DNA from: Mesorhizobium sp. M2E.F.Ca.ET.219.01.1.1
GTDB lineage: Bacteria > Pseudomonadota > Alphaproteobacteria > Rhizobiales > Rhizobiaceae
Assembly (NCBI RefSeq): GCF_004016445.2
Contig: NZ_SADT02000005.1
Span: forward strand, 248,001-312,000
Length of the DNA: 64,000 bases
Direction: 5' to 3'
The notes beneath the pieces were generated by a model, which had not been told where the DNA came from, made no database searches, and saw only the letters and a program-made list of their open reading frames with translations. Shown one piece after another: positions 51,120 through 59,518 of the stretch (positions are counted from its first letter, which is position 1; every line of letters begins with the position of its first letter). The position numbers were made by a program, and so were the translations under genes.

Positions 51120-53015
51120 TCAGTGGACGAACGGCAGCCGCTGAAACGCCAGCAGCTCGAAGCAGGAGCGAGCGAGCAGGTCGGTCATGGCTCTCTTGCG
51201 CTCGGTCAGATCTTCATAGTGGTGCGCGCCGCCGCCCGCCGGGACGGTGACGTCCTCACCTACCAGGAACTTCGAGAGCTGCGCGACCTCGTTTGTCTCG
51301 CGTTTGCCTTCGCTGCCGATATGGGTGAAGTGTGTTCCAGTCTCACCGGTGTGGCATCCGTTGCAGGTGGCGAGCGAAAACTTGCGGCGCGTTTCGTACG
51401 GGTTGGCGAGAGTGGCGAGATTTCGAGCAAACCAGAAGAAGCCGCTCAACTGGGTATTGGACGCGGCTCCTAGGAACGGGTCGAGGGCGCTCGGAAAGTG
51501 TTCTGGAACGGCAAGGTGGTCGTTGAGAATGTCGCCTTCGTTGGCGGCGAGATAGCTCTGCAGAGTAGTGCTCCCGTTGAAATGATCGTCCGGCGTCTGT
51601 TTCACCGTGACGAGACCTAACAAGCCGCTTTTCCGAAGGCGGAACTCGCGCCACTGCCACCCGAGACCGAACATGGTCTCATTGGTTCTCAATTGATTAA
51701 GCGCGCTCATGTTGGGGACCTGGCTCGGGTTCGATCCGTGATCAGTGAAGGCGCGGGTGATGGACACGAGCGCTTGATTGTAGTCGACCGCGCTGTCGAG
51801 ATCCTTCCAGCGCTGCTGCCACGCCTTGACCTCCGTGCATGAGCCGGTAGCGATGCCGTACTCGAAGATAATGGTAAAACTGATCGGGGTGCATGAGGGC
51901 GGTGTGGTCGGCTCCTGGTTGACCAAACCGAACACCAAACGCCCCTCGCCGGCGCTGCCGGCGCCAACGACGTTATCAGCAAGGTCGGGGCGATTGATGA
52001 TGGCGAGAAGCCGTGCTGGGAAGTAGTCGATGTTAAGCGCCCCGCCCGACAATCGCTGCCAGGTGTCGATCACGTCCTGCAGGTGCAGGTTGCGCTTGGG
52101 AACGGTCAAGCCGTTGGCCTTCTGTGGGGACTCCCAAGTCGACAACCAGCGAAGAGCAAACTCCTCGGGTGTGAAGCCACTGCCGTAGGCCAACTCGCGC
52201 ACCAAGTGGCCAAAACTCCACGCACCCCCGGGCGAACCTAGGCCGCTGCAGGCATCGAAGCTGCGCTTGCGATCTTCGACTACCTCCTTTGCCGTTATCA
52301 TCAGCGAGCGGTTGTAGTCGATGGCGATGGGTGGCGACAGGGGTGGAAACGTCTCGAAGATCGGGAAGTCGAAGAGATAATCGACCTTTAACCTGCGGCT
52401 CTGCAGCGCGTCGAACCGGGGTCCCGGCAAGCGAAGGAAGGGGGTCTTAGCGGAATCTATGCCAATCTCCCGCGCAGCAATCATAGGGTCTCGCTTGGCC
52501 ACTAGACCCGATGCTTGCGCTGCCTGCTCGCGCGCGCCGGCCAGCGTCGCCGGCATGGTGCGCTCCGCGTCGTTGACCACGTCCGTCGCTGAGACGATGT
52601 CGCGCGGCCCCCGCCGTATCAGTCCGGTTCGGCCCTGACCACGCAGAACCTCGATTGTCGCCTGGAGGTCGGCCCGCCGCGTTTCAAACGCGCTGGTAGC
52701 GTCAAACTTAAGCAGCGCGGTGAATACGCCGTCGCCTCCTTCTCGATCCGGCCCGGCACCATCGTCGCGAAACGTAACGGTCCCGTCCTCCATCGCGACG
52801 GAGAACTCCGTGAGTGTCGTCGGGCCGGCGGTCGCGATCTCGCCCAGCACAATCCCGGGCTCCGGCGTTAGGAACATACGTAGCTCGACGATATTATCCA
52901 CCGGCATCTCGGCCGACCCGACGTTGCTCTCCTGAACATGGCCGGCGATTGCCGTCGACAACAACAATAGTGGCGACAGGAACAAAGCACGCTGTAGCGC
53001 TGACACCTGAAACAT
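51120..53015 (-). CDS. secreted protein with one CxxCH heme-type motif, unknown function
   Basis: 631 residues. N-terminal hydrophobic export segment (LFLSPLLLLSTAIA), an Ig-like stretch at 45-125 with the loop VTFRDDGAGPDREGGDGVFT seen in 'choice-of-anchor' domains, a long central region, and near residue 555 a single CNGCH (KFSLATCNGCHTGETGTHF), the covalent heme-attachment motif of c-type cytochromes. No distal Met ligand can be assigned with confidence. Could be a peroxidase-like or electron-transfer protein, or bind metal by other means. Starts immediately after an integrase remnant. Confidence 0.75.
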   Translation of the reverse strand: MFQVSALQRALFLSPLLLLSTAIAGHVQESNVGSAEMPVDNIVELRMFLTPEPGIVLGEIATAGPTTLTEFSVAMEDGTVTFRDDGAGPDREGGDGVFTALLKFDATSAFETRRADLQATIEVLRGQGRTGLIRRGPRDIVSATDVVNDAERTMPATLAGAREQAAQASGLVAKRDPMIAAREIGIDSAKTPFLRLPGPRFDALQSRRLKVDYLFDFPIFETFPPLSPPIAIDYNRSLMITAKEVVEDRKRSFDACSGLGSPGGAWSFGHLVRELAYGSGFTPEEFALRWLSTWESPQKANGLTVPKRNLHLQDVIDTWQRLSGGALNIDYFPARLLAIINRPDLADNVVGAGSAGEGRLVFGLVNQEPTTPPSCTPISFTIIFEYGIATGSCTEVKAWQQRWKDLDSAVDYNQALVSITRAFTDHGSNPSQVPNMSALNQLRTNETMFGLGWQWREFRLRKSGLLGLVTVKQTPDDHFNGSTTLQSYLAANEGDILNDHLAVPEHFPSALDPFLGAASNTQLSGFFWFARNLATLANPYETRRKFSLATCNGCHTGETGTHFTHIGSEGKRETNEVAQLSKFLVGEDVTVPAGGGAHHYEDLTERKRAMTDLLARSCFELLAFQRLPFVH

Positions 53016-53019
53016 AGTT

Positions 53020-53179
53020 GTTCTCTATGCAGCTTCTCGACCAGATAGTCGTGCTGGTTGTAGGTCTTCCGCAGGCACGGCTTGGCATCGCCGAACACGG
53101 CGTCGCGAACTTCCCGGTTGAAGTCGAGAAGCGCTAGTCGAGCTGCGCAGGTCACCCGAAAATCGTCGATGCAGTAATG
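53020..53179 (-). pseudogene. remnant of a tyrosine-recombinase (integrase) C-terminus
   Basis: Minus strand reads HYCIDDFRVTCAARLALLDF, then NREVRDAVFGDAKPCLRKTY, then NQHDYLVEKLHRE. DDFRVTCA is a form of the HxxR box, VFG the following conserved turn, and TYNQHDYL holds the catalytic tyrosine in the way phage/island integrases end. There is a stop just upstream and no N-terminal or central domain. It marks past integration in this tRNA-adjacent region. Confidence 0.7.
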
Positions 53180-53330
53180 CTAGGCGCCCCATGGTATTCC
53201 CCTAGCCATACTTTAGCATGAACTTATCAAGCGGTCGGCACAAGGCGGCAGTTTCGCATTTTTGTCCCATCGGGTTTGAAGGGCCGCGAGTTTGCCGGCC
53301 ATCGATCACGGCGTAATGCCGGCTGATGGA
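53180..53330. other. gene-free junction beyond the integrase remnant
   Basis: No gene, repeat copy or hairpin recognised; probably carries the transcription end of the cyclase gene. Confidence 0.4.
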
Positions 53331-55817
53331 TCAAGAGAGCTTGTGCGTTCGCACATCCACCTGACATAGCCGCGCCAGATCACGTCGATCCTCGTCCCGC
53401 TTGATCGGGAAGGCTTCTACAAACCAGCCCAGGATGTCCTTCAGCGTCGGTGCTGCAGGCCCTGCCCAAGCTGCGGCAATAGACTCCTGCAATTGCATCA
53501 GCGCCGCGCGAGCTTCATCTGTTCTGCCCAACCTGCACAGCGCGGCCGTCTTCCAACCGGCGGTGTCGACGATTGCGTTCTTGGACCGATCGGCCGCCGC
53601 GATTGTGCCTTCGAAATCTCCGGCAAAATAGCGGATTACCGCGATGTGCGACCATTGATAGTCCAAAAACATGGATGTCAGATCCATTGCACGCTCCAGC
53701 AGGCGCGACGCAGAATCGACGCGGCCCATGAACGCCATGCCCAAAGCCGCCGACACCAGTGTCTTGGGACTGTTGGGGTTGAGTTCGGCGGCCAGTTCGT
53801 AGTGCACTTCCGACTGTTCGAAGTGTCGGGTCATGGCTGTCGACCAGGCGACGACCAAATGATTGCGTGCATCCAAGGGATCAAGCGCCACGGCGCGTTG
53901 GGCCAGCTCGGCAGCCCTCTCCGTTATGGAAGGATCGGCAGCAATTCCCGGCCGGATGAATTGTCGCGCATTGTGGATGCTGGCCAAACTGGCGTAGGCA
54001 GGGGCGAAGTTCGGGTCAGCAACGATCGCGCCTTCGAACAGCCGTTGGGCTTCGTCTTCGGCATCTGGCGTCCAGCGAGTCAGCAAGTCCTCGCCGCGCA
54101 ACCAGGCATCATAGACATTGAGATTTTGCGGTGGGCCCCTGACCTGGCGCGACAGTCTGTCATGCGACAGGTAAACTTCCAAAGTGGAAGCAATCTTTCC
54201 GACCAGTTGCTTCTGCAAAGCGAGCCAGTTTCCAAGCGAAAGCCGAAACGAATCGCTCCAAATGACCTGGTTCGTGTTGGGATCGCTTACCGAGACGATC
54301 AGCTGCATGTCGTCCTGGTTGTCCACGCATTGGGCCGCCAGAAGGTAGTCCGTGTCGGGGCTTTCGATCGCAGTATCTTTCAACTCAATGACCGTGAACT
54401 CCCGGAACTTGGACAGATTGGCGATTAGTTCTGAGCGGAATCCCCAGACCAGAAGAGAAATTTTCTTTGTCCGAGCCTCAAATTTTTCGACCGCAAGCGT
54501 TGGCGCCGGTCCGCTAGGCCGAGGTGGTTTCTTTCTGTTCGACAATAGCGGCTCCGGACCCTTGAGGGCCTCCGCCAAAGCCGTCGTCTCCATGCTCGGC
54601 AGCAACTGATATCGTTCGCGTAGAAGGTCGCGCAGATTTTCGTAGACGCGCATTGCGGCCGCGACATTCTGCAGTTCCGCATGGTGGCGGATGAGACAGC
54701 GCGCAGCGCGCTCATGGCTGGGCTCGAGCACCAAGAGGGCATTTGCCGCCCTGCGCATTGCAGGTTCGGCTATCTCGAAGCGTTCCAGCATGGCCTCCAA
54801 GGCTTCCAATGCGTGGTCGCGCCAGTTGTGCCTGGTGACGCTCAGCCATGCGCTGAACAGGTCGCTGGTGTCTTCCAGGCCAAACAGGATCGCATCGGAC
54901 CAATCCGATCGTCGGAGCAGCAGCTCGTCGATCTTGCCCTCTCCAAGATCCTTCAACATGCGAACGGCATCGACGGTTATGCGCGACGGGCTCAACCCGA
55001 TAATATTTCCGCGCCTGAGAATTCCTGCCGCCGAGTTGCCCGCAATTGATCTTTCGGCGATCTGCAGGCAGTTCGCCATCGCGCGCCGCGCGGCTAGCGG
55101 GCTTCGTTCTGGCCAGATCAAGGTAGCCAGCCGGTCATGCACCTCCTGAAAATTGCTGGACAGTGCGAGATATCCGATCAGGGCCTGCGCTTTCGGGGAA
55201 CGCAATGCGATTGCTTCGCCATCTTCCCGATAAAGGCCAAGCCCATCGATGACCGAAATCAGTCGCTGATGGCTGCTATCCGGGACATCCGCGAGGTTGG
55301 GGGCAACGACGTTGTAGAGCGTCAGCGGCTCTGGCATGTTCTTCAAGGCGGGCCGACCGGCGAACCGAAATCGCCACCGCCCGGTGTTGCGGGCCGCCCA
55401 GTAGACGTCCTGGGTCACACACACACCGCCTGAGTCGGCCATGGCCTGCACCCGGGCGGCCACGTTTATCGCATGGCCGAACACGTCGCCGTCACGGCGA
55501 TGAACCTCTCCAATATGCAATCCGATCCGGAATCGACTGTGGAACGCTCTCCTGTCCAGTAGGTCAGCCAGGCTATCCTGCATGAAAATGGCGTAGTCGA
55601 TGGCGTTCGATACACCGTCGAACAGTATCAGGACCCCGTCGCCTGTCGTCTTGATGAACTCGGCGCCGAATTCCTCGCAATGGGTTTGGAAGAGTTGGAA
55701 ACACTGCGAAACGAGATCGAGTGTTCCAAGTTCATCGGCCGCGGTTAGCCGGCTATATTGAGCCAGGTCCGCAAACAGGATTGATTTAAGGGTCGGTCGC
55801 TCCGATCTCGCTTGCAT
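53331..55817 (-). CDS. class III adenylate cyclase / BTAD-type wHTH / TPR fusion regulator
   Basis: 828 residues. Residues ~10-165 are a class III cyclase domain: SILFADLAQYSRL (first metal Asp), FIKTTGDGVLILF (purine-binding Lys and second Asp) and DVFGHAINVAARVQAMADSG (Asp, Asn and Arg of the catalytic site), so it looks active and ATP-specific. ~190-420 contain a SARP-like winged helix (RSPKAQALIGYLALSS) and a BTAD region (RAARCLIRHHAELQNVAAAM). ~430-560 resemble a TolB-like stretch; the C-terminus has TPRs (AAELAQRAVALDPLDARNHL, YELAAELNPNSPKTLVSAAL). Starts back-to-back with the YcaO gene. Confidence 0.88.
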   Translation of the reverse strand: MQARSERPTLKSILFADLAQYSRLTAADELGTLDLVSQCFQLFQTHCEEFGAEFIKTTGDGVLILFDGVSNAIDYAIFMQDSLADLLDRRAFHSRFRIGLHIGEVHRRDGDVFGHAINVAARVQAMADSGGVCVTQDVYWAARNTGRWRFRFAGRPALKNMPEPLTLYNVVAPNLADVPDSSHQRLISVIDGLGLYREDGEAIALRSPKAQALIGYLALSSNFQEVHDRLATLIWPERSPLAARRAMANCLQIAERSIAGNSAAGILRRGNIIGLSPSRITVDAVRMLKDLGEGKIDELLLRRSDWSDAILFGLEDTSDLFSAWLSVTRHNWRDHALEALEAMLERFEIAEPAMRRAANALLVLEPSHERAARCLIRHHAELQNVAAAMRVYENLRDLLRERYQLLPSMETTALAEALKGPEPLLSNRKKPPRPSGPAPTLAVEKFEARTKKISLLVWGFRSELIANLSKFREFTVIELKDTAIESPDTDYLLAAQCVDNQDDMQLIVSVSDPNTNQVIWSDSFRLSLGNWLALQKQLVGKIASTLEVYLSHDRLSRQVRGPPQNLNVYDAWLRGEDLLTRWTPDAEDEAQRLFEGAIVADPNFAPAYASLASIHNARQFIRPGIAADPSITERAAELAQRAVALDPLDARNHLVVAWSTAMTRHFEQSEVHYELAAELNPNSPKTLVSAALGMAFMGRVDSASRLLERAMDLTSMFLDYQWSHIAVIRYFAGDFEGTIAAADRSKNAIVDTAGWKTAALCRLGRTDEARAALMQLQESIAAAWAGPAAPTLKDILGWFVEAFPIKRDEDRRDLARLCQVDVRTHKLS

Positions 55818-55890
55818 AGTCGCCGCCCATGCCCGTCGAATGTGTTATTCTGCTCCCCAATGCGCGCTTAGTCGACGGTACAACGAAGTG

Positions 55891-57144
55891 ATGGCCAACG
55901 CTTTCATGGACGGCTCCAGCGAGCTCGCCAGGGTCGGCGAGTTGTTCGACGTGATTGACCTGCCTGCGACGGATGTTCCGGCTCATTTCGCTATCGCAAT
56001 CCCCAGGGTTGCTCTGTTGCAAATGCCAGCAGCGCCGCGCGCAGCAATGCCCGAAACGGGGAGGCTGGCGAGCGGCCGAGGATTGAGCATCGACGATTGC
56101 CGGGCGAGTTGCCTTGGCGAGGCAGCCGAACTCTTCAGTTGCTGCTCGTGGGGTGACGAACCGTTGATCACCGCTACGGTCGACGAGATCGGATCGGCGG
56201 CAATTGCTCCTGAAAGCCTGAACGGCTTCAGTTCCGATCAAATCGCCGCCCGCGCCGTGTGGAACAAGGAGAACACTGGCTTCGACTGGCGGCCACCGAT
56301 CAGGGATGAATCCGCCGCGCTGAACTGGCTGAGGGTTGAAGATGCATTTGGGGGGGATGGGGCTTTCATACCGGCAGACTTTGCTTTCATAGGACGCAAA
56401 GGGGCTGGCGAGGAGGGCGCGGTCGCCATCGGCGATAGCAGCGGGTGCGCTGCAGGACCTAGTGCGGATGCGGCAAAACTGGCCGCCATCTTGGAGCTGG
56501 TCGAGAGGGATGCGACGGGTCGGTGGTGGTATGGAAGAAGGCAGCGCCGAACAATCGACCCGTCCTGTCTCTCGGGCATCGACACGCTTGTTGACTGGGT
56601 GTGGGATCGCGAGCGTCGAACCCGGCTCTTCGACATCACCTCGGACATCGATGTCCCAGTGATTGCCGCTGCTTCTGCGGAACCGGACGGCAGAGACGTC
56701 TCGGTAGGCTTTGCTGCGGGCAAAAGCCTACAGTCCGCCGCGACAGCCGCCTTGACCGAGATGCTTCAAATGGAGATTTCGCTCGGGGTTTCACGAGTGC
56801 TTGGCGATAAAGCTGGCACTTGGTCGCGATGGCGAGAGAAAGCCTCAATGAAAACCCGGCCGCTGGATATGGCTTCGATCCAACACGTCGCGCCAAATCT
56901 ACCTCATCGCGCGGTTGAACGTGACCTGTCGGATGTGCTCGACGCCTTGGCGCAGAGAGGAATCGATTTGTGGTTTGCCGAAATGACCCGCGCGGAAATC
57001 GGCATTCCCGTGTTTCGCGCCGTATCGACCCGGCTCTGTCACTACAAACCACGTTTCGGACGCGTACGACTCCTTGCTCCCGATGCCCGCGATCTAAGCT
57101 TCGACCCCAGTTCGCCCGCGGACCAGCCGCTGCTTTTGGTTTAG
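55891..57144 (+). CDS. YcaO-domain protein
   Basis: 417 residues from ATG 55891; ATG 55840 would add 17. The YcaO ATP-binding core is recognisable: SGRGLSIDDCRASCLGEAAE at 61-80, SSGCAAGPSADAAKLAAILE at 183-202 running into LVERD, and AGKSLQSAATAALTEMLQM at ~276-294, each with the expected Glu residues. YcaO enzymes activate peptide amides with ATP to make azoles, thioamides or amidines in RiPPs, and some act on ribosomal or enzyme targets. The C-terminus (ADQPLLLV) lacks the Pro-rich end of many azoline cyclodehydratases. No TfuA, dehydrogenase or E1-like partner is nearby. Confidence 0.85.
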   Translation: MANAFMDGSSELARVGELFDVIDLPATDVPAHFAIAIPRVALLQMPAAPRAAMPETGRLASGRGLSIDDCRASCLGEAAELFSCCSWGDEPLITATVDEIGSAAIAPESLNGFSSDQIAARAVWNKENTGFDWRPPIRDESAALNWLRVEDAFGGDGAFIPADFAFIGRKGAGEEGAVAIGDSSGCAAGPSADAAKLAAILELVERDATGRWWYGRRQRRTIDPSCLSGIDTLVDWVWDRERRTRLFDITSDIDVPVIAAASAEPDGRDVSVGFAAGKSLQSAATAALTEMLQMEISLGVSRVLGDKAGTWSRWREKASMKTRPLDMASIQHVAPNLPHRAVERDLSDVLDALAQRGIDLWFAEMTRAEIGIPVFRAVSTRLCHYKPRFGRVRLLAPDARDLSFDPSSPADQPLLLV

Positions 57145-57615
57145 TATTGCATGTTCGAGGGCCTTCACGTCGCCCTGTTTTGGGGAGCGTCATGATTCCT
57201 CGGTCGCTTCTTGCTCGTCGTTAGCCATTTGCTCCCCCGCGCGTTCGGGTTTTAATGCGTGATTGGTCCACCGGGTTTGCGAGGTGAGCCGTAAGGCGAC
57301 GTCCGGAACTGCGTGAAAACAAAGACATATGCGTGAACGCCCCGGAGAGGCTTCAATCCGCGTGCCGACATCTATGTCCCGCCAGCATCAAGCACATGGC
57401 TGGCCGATGACTTTCACATAGCGTTCGCCACCGACACAGTGTCAGCGCCTCCTCGGACTTGAGTCGTATGGCAAAGGGACTGCAGGACCTCTTTTGCGGG
57501 GCGGCCCACAACTATATGTTTTGGTGAAAGTGCTGGAGACAATTCAGCCGGGCAGTTTCGCGGGATGATGCCCGTCAAATGAATACGTTGGGGCATAGCC
57601 AGAACAAAGACGGAC
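57145..57615. other. gene-free stretch after the YcaO gene
   Basis: A fragment of a family B-like repeat (ccggaactgcgtgaaaacaaagacat, 57303-57329) is present. A 14-codon frame at 57150-57194 (MFEGLHVALFWGAS) follows the YcaO stop but has no ribosome site or other support. No precursor-like gene was recognised. Confidence 0.45.
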
Positions 57616-57987
57616 ATGAGGTTTACCGCCTTACAGGATCCGTGCGGCCAATGGATGGTGTATGATCTGCTGTCGGACTACCCGGCGCGGATACCGGATA
57701 TTTTGCTGCTTGGGTTGACGCGCGAGGAGGCCGAGCGGCTTGCCAGCCGGGCAAATGAAATTCTGTCGGAGCTGCAGCCGAAAGCGCCACCGAGATTCGC
57801 GGCGATGCAGGACCCGTGCGACGACTGGCTCGTCTACGACCTGGTTTTGGATCTCCCGGCGGAGCTGGAAGACCTGTTGCTGATCGGGCTGCCGCGAAGC
57901 GAGGCCGAGCACCTTGCCGGCCTGGCCAATGCTGGAATCATCAGGCCCGCCGGCTATTCGTCGGTCCCATTCGCCAGCGTCGCCTGA
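57616..57987 (+). CDS. protein of two tandem copies of a ~50-residue domain, unknown function
   Basis: 123 residues. Copy 1 (residues 1-49) and copy 2 (58-107) share MRFTALQDPCGQWMVYDLLS / PRFAAMQDPCDDWLVYDLVL and LLLGLTREEAERLASRAN / LLIGLPRSEAEHLAGLAN. No family assigned; the Cys in DPC and the Trp are kept in both. No signal peptide. The ribosome site is weak (AAAGACGGAC). A terminator follows. Confidence 0.75.
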   Translation: MRFTALQDPCGQWMVYDLLSDYPARIPDILLLGLTREEAERLASRANEILSELQPKAPPRFAAMQDPCDDWLVYDLVLDLPAELEDLLLIGLPRSEAEHLAGLANAGIIRPAGYSSVPFASVA

Positions 57988-58040
57988 AGGCCACCGGTCC
58001 GTCGAGCCGGATCGCCGCGCCCGCCGCAGCGAGCGTCATG

Positions 58041-58069
58041 AAAAAGGCCGGATCGACCCAGCCTTTTTA
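58041..58069 (+). terminator. rho-independent terminator after the tandem-domain gene
   Basis: AAAAAGGC (58041-58048), a 12-base loop, GCCTTTTT (58061-58068). Confidence 0.65.
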
Positions 58070-58427
58070 TCCTGGAATGCAGCCTGCCGGCTTTCTTTCT
58101 CGCGTCATGCGAGGCAATCGGCCTTATCAAGCAGCGCAGGAGAGTCTTCGCGCTCTCGAAAGCGCGAGCCTGGGTTTCAGGACAAAGACACACGTAAAAT
58201 CATAAGGTTAAAGCGTCCGGCCTTGGCTACACGTAGCCACGACTCAGCACCGGATCACATCGGATAACGTTTGCGTTCCACCTCCGTTTCGACGCGGGGG
58301 TGGCCGCTATATCCCATCCCGGGCCGAGAACCGCCGGCGATGAGTGACTGACACCGCGACACGACGCGACCAGACGGCCCGTCTCGGAGAAGCGGTCTGC
58401 CCCTTCTCCATCACAAGGAGAGTCGTC
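58070..58427. other. gene-free stretch with a diverged repeat
   Basis: gggtttcaggacaaagacac, acgtaaaatcataaggttaaagcg (58171-58215) resembles arms of the E/B rhizobial repeats. No gene recognised. Confidence 0.4.
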
Positions 58428-58817
58428 ATGCGCTCTTTCTCATCCAAAATCATCGTTGCCGCTTCGGTCTTCGCGGCCATCCCGCTTTCAAGCGCCTATG
58501 CGGTGCACCGTCACCGCATAGTGTCGGTCGATACCACAACCACGGGATCGGTGCCTGCCAACCCGGAAACGAGAGCGGCCATGGAGCAATTGCTGGGCGT
58601 GAAACAGGGTATCCGTGAGGCCCGGGAGATGGGCAAGATCTCGCAGGACCAGGCCAGCGCCCTGATGCGGCAAGCGGACAGCATCCAGCGCGCTGGGTCT
58701 CCCGGCCGGTCCATGCTGAGACAGATCAATGAACTGGACCAGCGGCTTCAGAATACCACCGGTCAGGGGACCTATATCGGCAGCGGCGGCGATGGCGGCT
58801 ATTATCCGAACGGCTGA
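58428..58817 (+). CDS. small secreted protein of unknown function
   Basis: 129 residues with a signal peptide (IIVAASVFAAIPLSSAYA) and a helical mature part with heptad-like content (TRAAMEQLLGVKQGIREARE, ASALMRQADSIQRA, LRQINELDQRLQNTT), ending Gly/Tyr-rich. No family recognised. CAAGGAG eight bases upstream of ATG 58428 fixes the start over ATG 58344. Confidence 0.75.
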   Translation: MRSFSSKIIVAASVFAAIPLSSAYAVHRHRIVSVDTTTTGSVPANPETRAAMEQLLGVKQGIREAREMGKISQDQASALMRQADSIQRAGSPGRSMLRQINELDQRLQNTTGQGTYIGSGGDGGYYPNG

Positions 58818-58945
58818 CGACCCGACGCACTTCGCAATGCTGCCGCCGGTGTGATTGAGCCTTGCCGCACCGGCGCCGTCGCGTCCCCGCAATGCCAGGG
58901 CCGAGATAACGCCCGCGGACCGCCGATCGTCCCGAGACTCACCGA

Positions 58946-59386
58946 TTATCCCAGCCGCGCTCTTGTCGTCCTCGGCGTCGCCAGCAGCAGGCTCGTCTCG
59001 CTGCCCGTTATGCCGGGGATCAGCCTTATGCGGCGCAGCACCGCGTCGAAATCGGTGAGCGAGGCGGTGCCGAGCTCCACCACCAGGTCCCAGCGGCCAT
59101 TGGTGGTGTGGATGGTGGAAACTTCGGGAAGGCCGCCCAGCGCCCGGATGACGCGGTCGGCGGCATGGCCCTCGATCTCGATCATCATCACGCCGCGTAT
59201 CCTCTGATCGACCGCGTCGGCGCGCAGCACCACCGTGTAGCCGATGATCTCGCCGGCTTTTTCCAGCCGCTCCATGCGCGCCCGGACCGTGGCGCGCGAG
59301 ACGCCGAGATCGACGGCGAGGTCGGAGACGCTGCGCCGCGCATCGTGCCGCAGCAGCGTGATCAGTCTTTCGTCGAGCGCGTCCAT
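58946..59386 (-). CDS. Lrp/AsnC-family transcriptional regulator
   Basis: 146 residues. Helix-turn-helix ARRSVSDLAVDLGVSRATVR and the C-terminal RAM/AsnC effector domain (GVMMIEIEGHAADRVIRALG, GRWDLVVELGTASLTDFDAV). Divergent from the arginase / ornithine cyclodeaminase pair, so it probably regulates them in response to arginine or ornithine. Confidence 0.92.
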   Translation of the reverse strand: MDALDERLITLLRHDARRSVSDLAVDLGVSRATVRARMERLEKAGEIIGYTVVLRADAVDQRIRGVMMIEIEGHAADRVIRALGGLPEVSTIHTTNGRWDLVVELGTASLTDFDAVLRRIRLIPGITGSETSLLLATPRTTRARLG

Positions 59387-59419
59387 GACTGTCCATTTCG
59401 ATCAAGTTGCTTGCGCAGA

Positions 59420-59431
59420 ATGATATATCAT
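59420..59431. promoter_or_regulatory. candidate Lrp operator
   Basis: atgatatatcat, a perfect 12-base palindrome, lies 34 bases before the regulator start and 88 before arginase, in the only AT-rich stretch of the divergent region. Confidence 0.45.
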
Positions 59432-59518
59432 CCTTCTCGAAATGCCAATTTCGCCTGTTCAAACCGCCAGCGCTTGATGATCCAATCAAGCCAATCAATC
59501 GTAAGGGCTGAAGAAATC

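Noticed and set aside
57150..57194. 14-codon frame after the YcaO stop as a precursor peptide
   Set aside because: No ribosome site, no Cys, Thr or multiple Ser residues to be modified; could be chance.
50020..58900. Direct repeat of the tRNA-Gly 3' end as right attachment site
   Set aside because: Reading through the region I found no second copy of ttcgaatcgcctcacccgct; the border may be outside or lost.
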